Positions 25,237 through 33,341 of a stretch of DNA of 64,000 bases are shown in pieces. The notes under the pieces are model-generated. The model searched no databases. It saw only the letters and a program-made list of their open reading frames with translations, and was not told the DNA's origin. Source of the stretch: Streptomyces sp. NBC_00525 (GTDB lineage: Bacteria > Actinomycetota > Actinomycetes > Streptomycetales > Streptomycetaceae); the NCBI RefSeq assembly GCF_036346595.1, contig NZ_CP107834.1:1178001-1242000 (forward strand). Direction: 5' to 3'. Every line of letters starts with the position of its first letter. Within the stretch, counting starts at the first letter, position 1. The translations under genes were made by a program, and so were the position numbers.

Positions 25237-25976
25237 GGGACGAGGAACTGTCCGGGCTGCTGCGGGAGGCCGCCGAGGCCCACCGCCCCGACCGGGCCCG
25301 GATGCTGGCCCGCGTCGAGCGCGGGACGGCCGGGGAGCGCCCGGCGGCGAGGAGGGTGCGTCCGCCGCGCGCCGTTCGTCCGTGGCTGCGGGTCGCCGGG
25401 GCGACGGCGGCGGTGTGCGGGGTGCTGGCGGCGGGCGCGTTCGCGGTCACCTCGGCGGGCGACGACGGCGGGGCGCGCGGCGACCGGGTCGCGGCGGCGC
25501 CCTCCGGCCAGCCGGTCTCCCCCTCCCCCGCTGCTTCGGCGGCGCGGCGGGGCCCGGCCGGGCTCGACGGGCTGCGGCCGGAGAACGGGCCGCTGTGGAC
25601 GGGCGGGGTGATCGACCCGCACTCCAACCCGTACTGGGCGCAGAGCAATGTGACGCTGCGGACCACCGAGCCGCTGTCGGCGCTCACCGTGGAGCTGCGG
25701 GTCGCGCAGACCGGCGGGGTGAACACCACGGGCTCCTGGCGCTCGCTGCCCGAGACGGACTTCGCCGTGTCGGTGAACGAGAGCGGTGGCTATCTGGTCT
25801 ACCGGTGGACGCTGCGGACCGGGCGGAAGGTCCCGGCCGGTACGCACACGTTCGCCGGGCAGTACAACCACGCCGAGGGCGACCGGGACGCGCGCGGCGA
25901 CTACGTGACCGCGCACGCCGTCCGGGTCTCGGGGCAGAAGGCCGCGGTGGGCGACCGCTTCCGCCGCGACGGCTGA
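25233..25976 (+). CDS. Membrane-anchored partner of the ECF sigma factor, possible anti-sigma with extracellular sensor
   Basis: A 247-residue single-pass protein. Cytoplasmic residues 1-45 are short and charged (VRDEELSGLLREAAEAHRPD), one membrane helix spans about 50-72 (WLRVAGATAAVCGVLAAGAF), a Ser/Pro/Ala-rich linker follows, and the outside domain of about 150 residues is rich in Trp/Tyr/Asn/Thr strands (WTGGVIDPHSNPYWAQSNV, FAGQYNHAEGD). The layout resembles membrane anti-sigma factors that carry an external ligand domain. No zinc-binding HxxxCxxC motif is present, so it is not a ZAS-type anti-sigma. The outer domain is of a beta-rich type I cannot assign. Coupled by GTGA to the sigma gene and next to secreted pectinases, so polysaccharide sensing is an attractive but unproved idea. 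Confidence 0.65.
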   Translation: MRDEELSGLLREAAEAHRPDRARMLARVERGTAGERPAARRVRPPRAVRPWLRVAGATAAVCGVLAAGAFAVTSAGDDGGARGDRVAAAPSGQPVSPSPAASAARRGPAGLDGLRPENGPLWTGGVIDPHSNPYWAQSNVTLRTTEPLSALTVELRVAQTGGVNTTGSWRSLPETDFAVSVNESGGYLVYRWTLRTGRKVPAGTHTFAGQYNHAEGDRDARGDYVTAHAVRVSGQKAAVGDRFRRDG

Positions 25977-25996
25977 CCCGTCGGTCGCCCCGGCGG

Positions 25997-27091
25997 TCAC
26001 CCCTGCGGGCGCCAGTCGCCGAGCCAGGCGGCCGGGGTGTGCAGGCGTGCCTCGGCCGGGGTGAGCCGGGGGCGGTTGGCGGGGACGGTGACGCGGGCGC
26101 CGGGGCCCGTGTTGCGGTACTCGGCGAAGCGCTGTTCCTGCCAGGGGAAGCCGGCCGACATGGTGCCGTAGGGCTCGTCGGTGTCGATGCCGGCGCCGAG
26201 GTGGCTGTCGCGGACGGTCAGCATGGGGTGGGCGGTGGGGTCGGAGGACGGCACCCAGGGCCGGGCCAGCTTGAAGTATCCGGCGGGGGCGGTGCTGGTG
26301 ACGCGGGAGCGCAGGACCAGGAAGCCGTGCGGGTTCGCGCCCGCGGTGCTGGGCGCGAAGACGAAGCCGTGCGGCGGGGCGGCCAGGTCGGGGCGGGCCA
26401 GGGTGCGGAAGTGGCAGCGGTCCAGGACGGCCGTGGCGCGGCCGAAGACGAAGTCGACGTCCCCCTCCACGTAACAGTCGCGGTAGTACTGCCGGGCGAA
26501 GACGCCGAGGGACGGGGAGTCGGCGTAGAGGGTGTCCTGGTGGCCCAGGAAGCGGCAGTCGAGGAACGCCGAGCGGTCACCGGTCACCTTGACGGCCACG
26601 GCCTGGGTGCCGGTCCAGTCGGGGTGGTCGGCGCGCAGCCAGTCGTTGGCGAAGGTCAGCCGGCGGGCGGTGAGTCCGGCGGGCCGGGCGGTGACGGTGG
26701 CGGAGCCGCTGGTGCCGTGGGTGCCCGAGCCGTCGGGGCGCGGGGTGCCGTTGGCGTTGTCGTACACGATGACGGTGTCGCGCGGGTCGTCGCCGGCGCC
26801 GATGAGGGTGAGCCCGGTCCGGTCGGCCGGGATGTCCACGGTCTCCCGGTAGGTGCCGGGGGCGATGACCAGGGTGCGGCCGGTGCCGGTGGCGGCGTCC
26901 ACGGCGGCCTGGACGGTGCGGTGGTCGCCCCGGCCGCGCGCGTCCACATAGAGGAACGAGGGGTCGGGGCGGCGGTCGGGCGAGCCGTGCCGGCCGAACG
27001 GGCGGCCGTGGGCCCGGACGGGGGCGGCGCCGAGGGCGAGGGCGGTGGCGGAGCCGGCGAGGAGGGCCAGGGCGGTGCGGCGGGTGGGCAT
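25997..27091 (-). CDS. Secreted pectinesterase (CE8)
   Basis: A 364-residue pectin methylesterase that removes methyl esters from homogalacturonan, making it accessible to pectate lyase. It starts with a likely twin-arginine signal (PTRRTALALLAGSATALAL) and continues as a right-handed beta-helix. Family motifs are GTYRE, QAVAVKV, FLGHQDTLY (D186), GDVDFVFG (D213) and the substrate arginine R277 in LARPWV. These include the two catalytic aspartates and the arginine, so the enzyme should be active. ATG 27091 has GGAG 8 nt upstream. Last gene of the leftward pectinase group, separated from the lyase gene by a hairpin. Confidence 0.93.
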   Translation of the reverse strand: MPTRRTALALLAGSATALALGAAPVRAHGRPFGRHGSPDRRPDPSFLYVDARGRGDHRTVQAAVDAATGTGRTLVIAPGTYRETVDIPADRTGLTLIGAGDDPRDTVIVYDNANGTPRPDGSGTHGTSGSATVTARPAGLTARRLTFANDWLRADHPDWTGTQAVAVKVTGDRSAFLDCRFLGHQDTLYADSPSLGVFARQYYRDCYVEGDVDFVFGRATAVLDRCHFRTLARPDLAAPPHGFVFAPSTAGANPHGFLVLRSRVTSTAPAGYFKLARPWVPSSDPTAHPMLTVRDSHLGAGIDTDEPYGTMSAGFPWQEQRFAEYRNTGPGARVTVPANRPRLTPAEARLHTPAAWLGDWRPQG

Positions 27092-27129
27092 GGGGTGCTC
27101 CAACTTCCGTGCGCGGGGCGGAGAAGGGG

Positions 27130-27160
27130 CCCCGCCGGCGCCGCTGCGGCGCCGGCGGGG
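27130..27160. terminator. Hairpin between pectate lyase and pectinesterase genes
   Basis: A perfect 13-bp GC stem (27130-27142 with 27148-27160, 5-nt loop) followed by TTT on the plus strand. It lies 21 bp after the pectate lyase stop on the minus strand and would separate or attenuate expression of the pectinesterase gene. Confidence 0.7.
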
Positions 27161-27181
27161 TTTGCGGGGGCGGGGCCGGGA

Positions 27182-28531
27182 TCAGGCGCCGGGCAGCCGG
27201 CCGGAGCCCGCGCCGAGGCCCACGACCAGGGGCACGAGGAGCGGGTGGTCGATCCGGTTGCGCAGGGTCGGCGTCCAGCCGGCGCCCGGCGTGAGCTGCT
27301 CCTCCGGCACGCCGGCGTTGTGGACGGCGATCAGGTCGGTGCGGCGGCCGTTGACCCAGTTGTCGGCGGCGGTCAGCGTGGACTCGGACCACTTCTTGAG
27401 GATCTTGGCCTTGTCGAACTCGCGGCTCAGGGTGAAGGCGTTGTGCTCCGCGACGAGTTGGGATTCGGCGCCGATGCCGTAGGAGTAGCCGTAGACGCTG
27501 CCCTTCGTGGCGACGAAGTGGTTGTTGTACGAGTCGACCCGGCCGAAGCGGACGCGGGGCGCGCGCTCGTTGACGTCCTTGAACAGGTTGTGGTGCAGGG
27601 TGACGCGGAGCTTGCCCCGGTCGGTGGCCCCGGCCTTGTCGCTGTTGCCGAGGAGCATCGTCTTGTCGTGGTCCTTGAGGACGTTCCAGGAGACGGTGAC
27701 CAGGTCGGCGCCCTTGACGATGTCGAAGAGGCCGTCGTGCTGCTGGTACAGCTCGCCGAAGTAGCGGGGCTGCTCGGCGTCGGGGCGGTCGCCGTCGCTG
27801 AAGGTGTTGTGGTCGACCCAGACGTGGTCGGAGCCGTACACGACGAGGTTGTCGTACTCGGAGTTCCAGTGTCCGGTGTCGCCGTCGGTCGGGTCCCACT
27901 GCGGGAAGCAGTCGTAGGTGTCCTGGAAGTCGATGTTGCGGACGATGACGTTGGAGACGTTCTGGATCTGGATCGAGGCGCCGATGATCTCGGCGTCCCG
28001 GCCGACGCCGATCAGGGTGGTGTTGGACGGCACGTAGACGTTGACGGCGGCCTTCTGAAGCTTGGCGGAGGCCAGCCGGGCGTCCTCCATCGGCCCGGCG
28101 GGCACCTCGTCGCGGCCCCAGGTGGCGGGGTCGTAGGCGGCGAGGTACTTGTCCAGCGTGTATCCGTCCGTCTGGTACGCCTCGCAGTCGATGGGGTTGC
28201 CCTCGGCGTCGGCGTTGCCGTGGATCGTGCCGGCGACCCGGACGATCTTCGGCGCGTCACCGGCGTCCTCGAACGCGGCGATGAGTTCGGCGCGGTTGCG
28301 GACGGTGTAGACGTGGTCGGGGGTGGCGGCGGCGCCGCCGGTGGTGGAGCCCTCGGCGGAGGCCCAGCCGTCGCCCTCGGCGAGCACGGCGCGTTCGGCG
28401 CCCTTCTTGCCGTGGGAGTGGGAGTGGGAGTGGGCGGAGGACGCCTGCGCGGGGACGCTCAGGGCGAGCGCCAGCGAGGCGCAGCCCATCGCGACGGCGA
28501 TGGCACGGGCGTGCGTTCTGCGTGCGGACAT
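27182..28531 (-). CDS. Secreted pectate lyase (PL1)
   Basis: A 449-residue polysaccharide lyase family 1 enzyme cleaving de-esterified homogalacturonan by beta-elimination, calcium dependent. A signal peptide occupies about the first 30 residues (HARAIAVAMGCASLALALSV), followed by a His/Ser run (SAHSHSHSHG) that may bind metal. Beta-helix landmarks: VNVYVPSNTTLIGVGRDAEI, NVIVRNIDFQD, VWVDHNTFSDGDRPD with calcium-site aspartates, TVSWNVLKDHDKTMLLG, VTLHHNLFKDVNERAPRVRFG (catalytic arginine region). Acts with the adjacent esterases outside the cell. The C terminus GLGAGSGRLPGA is unusual and may be a natural tail or a remnant of a longer protein. Confidence 0.93.
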   Translation of the reverse strand: MSARRTHARAIAVAMGCASLALALSVPAQASSAHSHSHSHGKKGAERAVLAEGDGWASAEGSTTGGAAATPDHVYTVRNRAELIAAFEDAGDAPKIVRVAGTIHGNADAEGNPIDCEAYQTDGYTLDKYLAAYDPATWGRDEVPAGPMEDARLASAKLQKAAVNVYVPSNTTLIGVGRDAEIIGASIQIQNVSNVIVRNIDFQDTYDCFPQWDPTDGDTGHWNSEYDNLVVYGSDHVWVDHNTFSDGDRPDAEQPRYFGELYQQHDGLFDIVKGADLVTVSWNVLKDHDKTMLLGNSDKAGATDRGKLRVTLHHNLFKDVNERAPRVRFGRVDSYNNHFVATKGSVYGYSYGIGAESQLVAEHNAFTLSREFDKAKILKKWSESTLTAADNWVNGRRTDLIAVHNAGVPEEQLTPGAGWTPTLRNRIDHPLLVPLVVGLGAGSGRLPGA

Positions 28532-28617
28532 GACAAATCCTCGGTTCTGGTGCGGGACCGGTGGGAAAGGAGGGAAGGGGGTGAGGGTCGGGGTGACGGG
28601 CGGGGTGGGGCGCGGGG

Positions 28618-29436
28618 TCAGGCCGGCGGCCAGCCGATCCTCGACTCCGGGATGCGGGCGCCGAGGCGGCGCAGTTCGTGCGGGGCGAGGACCCGTGCGC
28701 CGAGCAGGGCGCGGGCCGTCATCCGGGCCACCTCGATGGCGCCGGCGGGCCGGAAGTGGGTGTTGTCCTGGCGGCCGTCCGGGTAGTTCGGGGACTCGCC
28801 GGGCGCCAGGTGGTTGAAGTACGCCTCGGTGCCCTCGGGGCCGAGTTCCTGCCAGCGGGCGAGGGTGCGGGCCTGCAGGTCGAGGAGCGGCACCCGTTCC
28901 TCGGCGGCCAGGGCGCGCATGGCGGCCGGATACTCACCGTGGGTGGGCTTCGCCGTGCCGTCCGCGGCGAAGCTGCGGCGCTCGACGGGGGTGAGCAGGA
29001 CGGGCCGGGCGTGCCGGGCGCGGGCCCGGGCGATGTACTGCCGCAGACAGTCCTGGTAGGTGGTGTACGGGTCGGTGCCGCGCGCCGGGTCCGTCGTCTT
29101 CTCGTCGTTGTGGCCGAACTGGATCAGCAGGAGGTCGCCCGCGCGGACCCGCTCCAGCAGGGCGGCGAGCCGTCCCTCGTCGATGAAGCTCTTGGAACTG
29201 CGGCCGTTCATGGCGTGGTTGGCGACGGTGAGGCCGTGTCCGAGGAAGAACGGCAGGGCCATGCCCCAGCCGGTCTCGGGTGCGGCGTCGGCGTACTTCT
29301 GGGCGGCCGTTGAGTCGCCCGCGATGTGCACGGTGCGGGTGCGGCGGGCGGGGCCGTGCGCCGCCGCGGGAGTGGCGGCGAGCGCCAGGGGCAGGGCGGC
29401 GAGGGCGGCCGCGGTCTGCCTGCGGGTGAGTGACAC
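28618..29436 (-). CDS. Secreted rhamnogalacturonan acetylesterase (CE12, SGNH hydrolase)
   Basis: A 272-residue SGNH esterase removing acetyl groups from the rhamnogalacturonan backbone of pectin. A twin-arginine-like signal (SLTRRQTAAALAALPLALA) targets export. The four SGNH blocks are clear: GDSTA with S42, NGRSSKSF, FGHNDEKTTDP, and DNTHFRP with D224 and H227. ATG 29436. It sits between the binding protein and the pectate lyase genes on the same strand with gaps near 100 bp. Confidence 0.92.
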   Translation of the reverse strand: MSLTRRQTAAALAALPLALAATPAAAHGPARRTRTVHIAGDSTAAQKYADAAPETGWGMALPFFLGHGLTVANHAMNGRSSKSFIDEGRLAALLERVRAGDLLLIQFGHNDEKTTDPARGTDPYTTYQDCLRQYIARARARHARPVLLTPVERRSFAADGTAKPTHGEYPAAMRALAAEERVPLLDLQARTLARWQELGPEGTEAYFNHLAPGESPNYPDGRQDNTHFRPAGAIEVARMTARALLGARVLAPHELRRLGARIPESRIGWPPA

Positions 29437-29519
29437 GGGGGTACTGCCTCTCTCTCGGGTGCGTTGCGCGGGAGGGCAGGAGCGGCGGGGCGGGGCGGGC
29501 CGTCCGCACGACGGTCCCG

Positions 29520-29540
29520 CCGCCGGCCCCGCGCCGGCGG
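29520..29540. terminator. Probable terminator after the solute-binding protein gene
   Basis: An 8-bp GC stem (29520-29527 with 29533-29540, 5-nt loop) starts 9 bp beyond the binding-protein stop on the minus strand. It may only attenuate, since the acetylesterase follows in the same direction. Confidence 0.45.
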
Positions 29541-29548
29541 GCGCCGGA

Positions 29549-30883
29549 TCAGCCGTTGCCCAGCGCCTGCCACTCCTTCTGGGCCTCGTTCAGCTCGTCG
29601 GCCATCTTGTCCAGGAAGTCCTTGGCCGTGATCTTGCCGAGCAGCAGCTTCTGGAACTCGGGCTCGTTGTCGGCCTTGCTGATGTTGTTCCAGTCGGGCA
29701 GGTAGTACGGCAGCTGCACGATCTTGGTGGAGCCGTCGGTGAGGGCCTTGGCGGCCAGTTCGGTCGGCGCGGCCGCGCTGATCCACGGGTCCTTGGCGGC
29801 CTCGGTGTTGGCGGGGATGGCGCCGGCCGACTCGTTCCACTTGCTGTTCGACTCGTGCGAGGCGGCGAACTCGATGAACTTCCAGGCGGCCGTCTTGTTC
29901 TTGCTCGACCGGAACAGGCCGAGTCCGTCGACCGGGTTGGAGACCTGGACGCGGGTGCCGCTGTCGCCGATCGGGTTGGGGATGCCGGCGAACTTGTCCT
30001 TGCCGAGGGCCTTGAGGTGGTCCTGGTAGGAGCCGAGGTTGTGGCTCAGCATGCCGATGGTGCCGGTGTCGAACTGGGCGACCATCTTGGTGAAGTCGTT
30101 GTTGACGTCGGCGGAGGGCGTGACCTTCTTGAAGAGCGCGGCGTACTTCTCCAGCGCGGCCACGTTCTTCGGGTCGTTGAGGGTGGTCTTGTCGCCGTTC
30201 CAGAACTCCGTGATGCCGGACTGGCCGTACGCGGCGTCGATGGCCTGGGCGATGGAGCCGGCGCCGCCGCGGATGGTGTAGCCGAACTTGTTGTGCTCGG
30301 CGTCGGTGAGCTTCTCGGCCGCCTCGTAGAACTTGGCCCAGGTGCTGGGCGCGTCCAGGCCGGCCGCCTCGAACAGGTCGGTGCGGTACCAGAGCGCGCC
30401 GTTGTTCGCGGAGGTCGGCACGGTGTACATCTCGTCGCCCCGGCCGGCGGCGTCCTTGACGCTCTCGACCATGCCCTCGACGAGCTTGCCGTTGAGCGCG
30501 GAGCCCTCGATGCGGTCGTTCAGCGGCTCCAGGGCCTCCTGGGAGACCATGTTGGCCAGGTAGGCGGTGCCGACGCCGCCGACGTCCGGCAGCCCGCCGC
30601 CCGCGATGGCGGTGTCGTACTTGGACTGCACGTCCGCGATCGGGATCGGCACGTACTTGACCTTGATGTCCGGGTTCTTCTTCTCGAAGTCCGAGATGAT
30701 CTCCTTCCAGACGGCGGTGCGCGGCCCGCCGTTGTTGTCCCAGAAGGTGATCTCGCCCTTGCCGCTGCCCTCGTTGCCGCTGCCGCTGCCGTCGTCGCCG
30801 CACGCGGTCGCGGTCAGGGCGAGCACCGCCGCGAGCGAAACGGCGGCCGCGGCGCGCCCCCGCTGCGTCTTCGAGATGTTCAT
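29549..30883 (-). CDS. ABC transporter sugar-binding lipoprotein of the pectin island
   Basis: A 444-residue family 1 solute-binding protein. The signal peptide ends at a cysteine (LALTATAC, C28) expected to be lipidated. Mature sequence opens GEITFWDNNGGPRTAVW and has typical hinge features such as TSANNGALWYRTDLFEAAG, APSTWAKFYEAAEKL and PVDGLGLFRSSKNKTAAWKFIEFAASHE. It is the distal gene of the operon that starts with two permeases at 36371. The surrounding pectinases suggest galacturonate- or arabinose-containing oligosaccharides as ligand; this is inference. No ATPase gene is present, implying a shared ATPase. Confidence 0.92.
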   Translation of the reverse strand: MNISKTQRGRAAAAVSLAAVLALTATACGDDGSGSGNEGSGKGEITFWDNNGGPRTAVWKEIISDFEKKNPDIKVKYVPIPIADVQSKYDTAIAGGGLPDVGGVGTAYLANMVSQEALEPLNDRIEGSALNGKLVEGMVESVKDAAGRGDEMYTVPTSANNGALWYRTDLFEAAGLDAPSTWAKFYEAAEKLTDAEHNKFGYTIRGGAGSIAQAIDAAYGQSGITEFWNGDKTTLNDPKNVAALEKYAALFKKVTPSADVNNDFTKMVAQFDTGTIGMLSHNLGSYQDHLKALGKDKFAGIPNPIGDSGTRVQVSNPVDGLGLFRSSKNKTAAWKFIEFAASHESNSKWNESAGAIPANTEAAKDPWISAAAPTELAAKALTDGSTKIVQLPYYLPDWNNISKADNEPEFQKLLLGKITAKDFLDKMADELNEAQKEWQALGNG

Positions 30884-30975
30884 GATCGGCTCTTCTCTCT
30901 CGTTCTCGGTTCGTACGCGTGAGTGGGGGGTTTCGGTGGCCGGTGGGGCCGGCCCGTGCGGTGCGGGTACATGGG

Positions 30976-32517
30976 TCACCCGGTGACGGTGAAGCGGGTG
31001 AAGCGGGCGGCCTGGGCCGGGCCCGCCCCGGACGGCGCGGTGGCGAACAGTCCGAGCAGGGCGCCGACCCAGCGCCACGGGGTCGCGGCGAAGACCTGTC
31101 CGGAGGGCCGGAACCCTGCCCCGTCCCCGGTGTCGGCGAGGAAGCGGCAGCGGGCGCCGGGCGCGACCTCGATCCGCAGCCGGGCCGCGCCGGCGGGCGC
31201 CGGTCTGCCGTGCCCGGCGTCGCGCTCCTCGGTGGCGGTGGCCTCGGCGAAGCGGTGCACGAGCCGCGCCCCGCCCCGCGCCGTGCGCTCCAGGCCGATC
31301 CAGGCGTAGGCGTCCCCGAGCACGGCGATTCCGGCCCGCGCCCCGGCCGGCCCGTTGTCGAGGGTCAGCTCCACCTCGGCGGTGAAGGTCTCGGCGGGCA
31401 GCCGCTGGACCAGTACGTGGGGCAGGGTGCGCAGGTCGTGCGAGGGCTCCGCGGCCACACAGCTCAGCAGCAGCCCGTCCCCGGCGTGCTCCACCGTGCG
31501 GCCGGGGCGGGGGTTCGCCGTCCACTGCCACTGTCGGCCGTACCGGCCGCCGGGGAAGCTGTCGTCGCAGGCCGGCGCCTCGGCGGGCTGGGCGGGCAGG
31601 GCGGGCTTGCGGTGCACGGCGACGGGTTCGCCGTCGTCCCCGATGACCGGCCAGCCGTCGTCGTCCCAGCGCATCGGCTGGAGGTGCACGACCCTGCCGT
31701 ACGCCCCGCGTTCCTGGAAGTGCAGGAACCAGTCCTCGCCGGCCGGGGTGGTCACCCAGCCGCCCTGGTGCGGGCCGTTGACGTCGGTGGAGCCCTGGGC
31801 GAGGACGACGCGTTCCTCGTAGGGGCCGCGGAAGTCGCGGGAGCGGAAGGCTCCCTGCCAGCCCGTCGCGACCCCGCCCGCGGGGGCGAGTATCCAGAAC
31901 TCGCCGCCGCGCCGGTAGAGCTTGGGGCCCTCCAGGGTGAACCAGCCGGGCAGCCGGTCGGCGTCGATCAGGACCGTGCCCCCGTCGAGCAGTTCGCGCC
32001 CGTCGGGGCTCATCCGGTGGCCGGTGATCCGGTTCTTGATCCCGGAGCGGGACTTGGCCCAGGCGTGCACGAGGTACGCCTCACCGGTCTCCTCGTCCCA
32101 CAGCGGGCAGGGGTCGATCAGTCCGCGGCCCGCCTTGAGCAGGTGGGGCGCGGTCCACGGGCCCCGGACGTCCTCGGCGCTGATCTGCTGGATGCCGTGG
32201 TCCGGGTCGCCCCAGAAGATCCAGAACCGTCCGTCGTGGTGCCGCAGCGACGGCGCCCACACCCCGCAGTCGTGGCGGGGCGCCGCGAAGTCGGCGGCGG
32301 GCTCCAGCCGGTCCAGGGCGTGCCCGGTGAGCGTCCAGTTGACCAGGTCGCGCGAGTGCAGGATCGGCAGTCCGGGGGCGCGGCCGAAGCTGGAGGCGGT
32401 GAGGTAGAAGTCGTCGCCGACGCGGATCACGTCGGGGTCGGACCAGTCGGCGTTCAGGACCGGGTTGCGGTAGGTGCCGTCCCCGGCGTCGGCGCTCCAG
32501 GGGTGTCCCGTGCTCAT
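30976..32517 (-). CDS. GH43 family glycoside hydrolase (arabinosidase/xylosidase type)
   Basis: A 513-residue intracellular GH43 enzyme, no signal peptide. The five-bladed propeller opens with YRNPVLNADWSDPDVIRVGD, holding the general-base aspartate (D24/D27 region). GLIDPCPLWDEETGEAYLVHAW carries the pKa-modulating aspartate and WFTLEGPKLYRR the general-acid glutamate. A C-terminal beta-sandwich (about 330-513) completes the GH43 plus accessory-domain architecture. The GWVTTPAGEDWFLHFQERGAYG form is common in beta-xylosidase/arabinofuranosidase subfamilies. ATGA overlap with the DUF6807 gene at 32514-32517 shows tight coupling. Likely trims arabinose (or a galactan sugar) from imported oligosaccharides. 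Confidence 0.88.
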   Translation of the reverse strand: MSTGHPWSADAGDGTYRNPVLNADWSDPDVIRVGDDFYLTASSFGRAPGLPILHSRDLVNWTLTGHALDRLEPAADFAAPRHDCGVWAPSLRHHDGRFWIFWGDPDHGIQQISAEDVRGPWTAPHLLKAGRGLIDPCPLWDEETGEAYLVHAWAKSRSGIKNRITGHRMSPDGRELLDGGTVLIDADRLPGWFTLEGPKLYRRGGEFWILAPAGGVATGWQGAFRSRDFRGPYEERVVLAQGSTDVNGPHQGGWVTTPAGEDWFLHFQERGAYGRVVHLQPMRWDDDGWPVIGDDGEPVAVHRKPALPAQPAEAPACDDSFPGGRYGRQWQWTANPRPGRTVEHAGDGLLLSCVAAEPSHDLRTLPHVLVQRLPAETFTAEVELTLDNGPAGARAGIAVLGDAYAWIGLERTARGGARLVHRFAEATATEERDAGHGRPAPAGAARLRIEVAPGARCRFLADTGDGAGFRPSGQVFAATPWRWVGALLGLFATAPSGAGPAQAARFTRFTVTG

Positions 32518-33341
32518 GTGGTCACCGCCCGGCGGGCGAGGGCGGCGGCGCCGACCCGGTCGAGCCGGCCGTCCGCGACGACGGTGACGACGCGGCGGAC
32601 GACGGTGGCGCCGCCGGGCACGGGCAGCCGTTCCGTGGCGGCGAGCGAGGAGCCGACGCCGGGGTACTCGCAGGTGCGCACGAACCACGGGTCGCGGCGG
32701 GTCTCCCCGGTCGCCCCGGCGAAGACCAGCGACCAGCCGTCGCCGCACAGGGCGAGCCAGTCGGCGGCCCGGCCGTGCACGGCCTCCTCGCCGTCCGCCG
32801 TGTCGCTGAACACGGCGGGCGGGGACGGTTCCTTGGGGGCGCGCCAGAAGAAGCCGCCGTAACCGGCGCCGGGGCGGCCGTTGGTGGCCGGGCTGCCGAT
32901 CGACAGGTCGTGCTCGCCGGTGTTGGTGAGGGAGAAGGAGAGGTCCAGCGCCCAGGCGGTGGCGGAGAGCGGGGCGGCGGCCACCGTGCGGTGCTCGCGC
33001 AGCAGTTCGGTGCCGTCGGCCTCCCAGGCCAGCTCCTGCACGAAGCCGTCCGGGTCGCACAGCTTCCAGCCGAGGTGGCGCTGGACGCCGTGGTTGTCGA
33101 GGACGGTGGGCCCCTGGCCCCGGACGAAGGTGCGTCCGCCCCAGAAGTTGTGCCCGGCCACGTCCGGGACGGCGACCGACGCGCCCAGGTGGTGGAGGTG
33201 GTCGGCCGGGCGCTCCTCGGTGACGGTGAGCCCGGCGAGGGTGGTGACGGGGTGCAGGTAGGGGCGGCCGGCGGTGCCGGGGAGGTGACTGTAGCGGCCG
33301 ACGGTACGGCCGGCGCAGCTGAGCCGGACGGTGGTCGTCAT
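32514..33341 (-). CDS. DUF6807 (so-called PmoA-like) family protein
   Basis: A 275-residue protein of the family sometimes labelled methane oxygenase PmoA, a misnomer for a beta-sandwich protein common in sugar catabolism clusters. Recognised by YLHPVTTLAGLTVTEERPADHLHHLGASVAV, HNFWGGRTFVRGQG and YGGFFWRAPKE. The conserved HHLG and NFWGG residues could form an active or metal site. It is sandwiched, with four-base overlaps on both sides, between a Gfo/Idh dehydrogenase and a GH43 enzyme. A shared intracellular sugar-processing step (for example an oxidative glycosidic cleavage) is plausible but unproved. Confidence 0.78.
   Translation of the reverse strand: MTTTVRLSCAGRTVGRYSHLPGTAGRPYLHPVTTLAGLTVTEERPADHLHHLGASVAVPDVAGHNFWGGRTFVRGQGPTVLDNHGVQRHLGWKLCDPDGFVQELAWEADGTELLREHRTVAAAPLSATAWALDLSFSLTNTGEHDLSIGSPATNGRPGAGYGGFFWRAPKEPSPPAVFSDTADGEEAVHGRAADWLALCGDGWSLVFAGATGETRRDPWFVRTCEYPGVGSSLAATERLPVPGGATVVRRVVTVVADGRLDRVGAAALARRAVTT

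Noticed and set aside
25001..28786. Open plus-strand frame of more than 1200 codons across the pectinase region
   Set aside because: Low-complexity Gly/Val/Arg translation antisense to clear pectinesterase, pectate lyase and anti-sigma-like coding sequences; no start site or domain.
32514..33341. Reading the PmoA label as methane oxidation
   Set aside because: The family name is a database misnomer; the sequence has no methane monooxygenase features and sits in a sugar operon.
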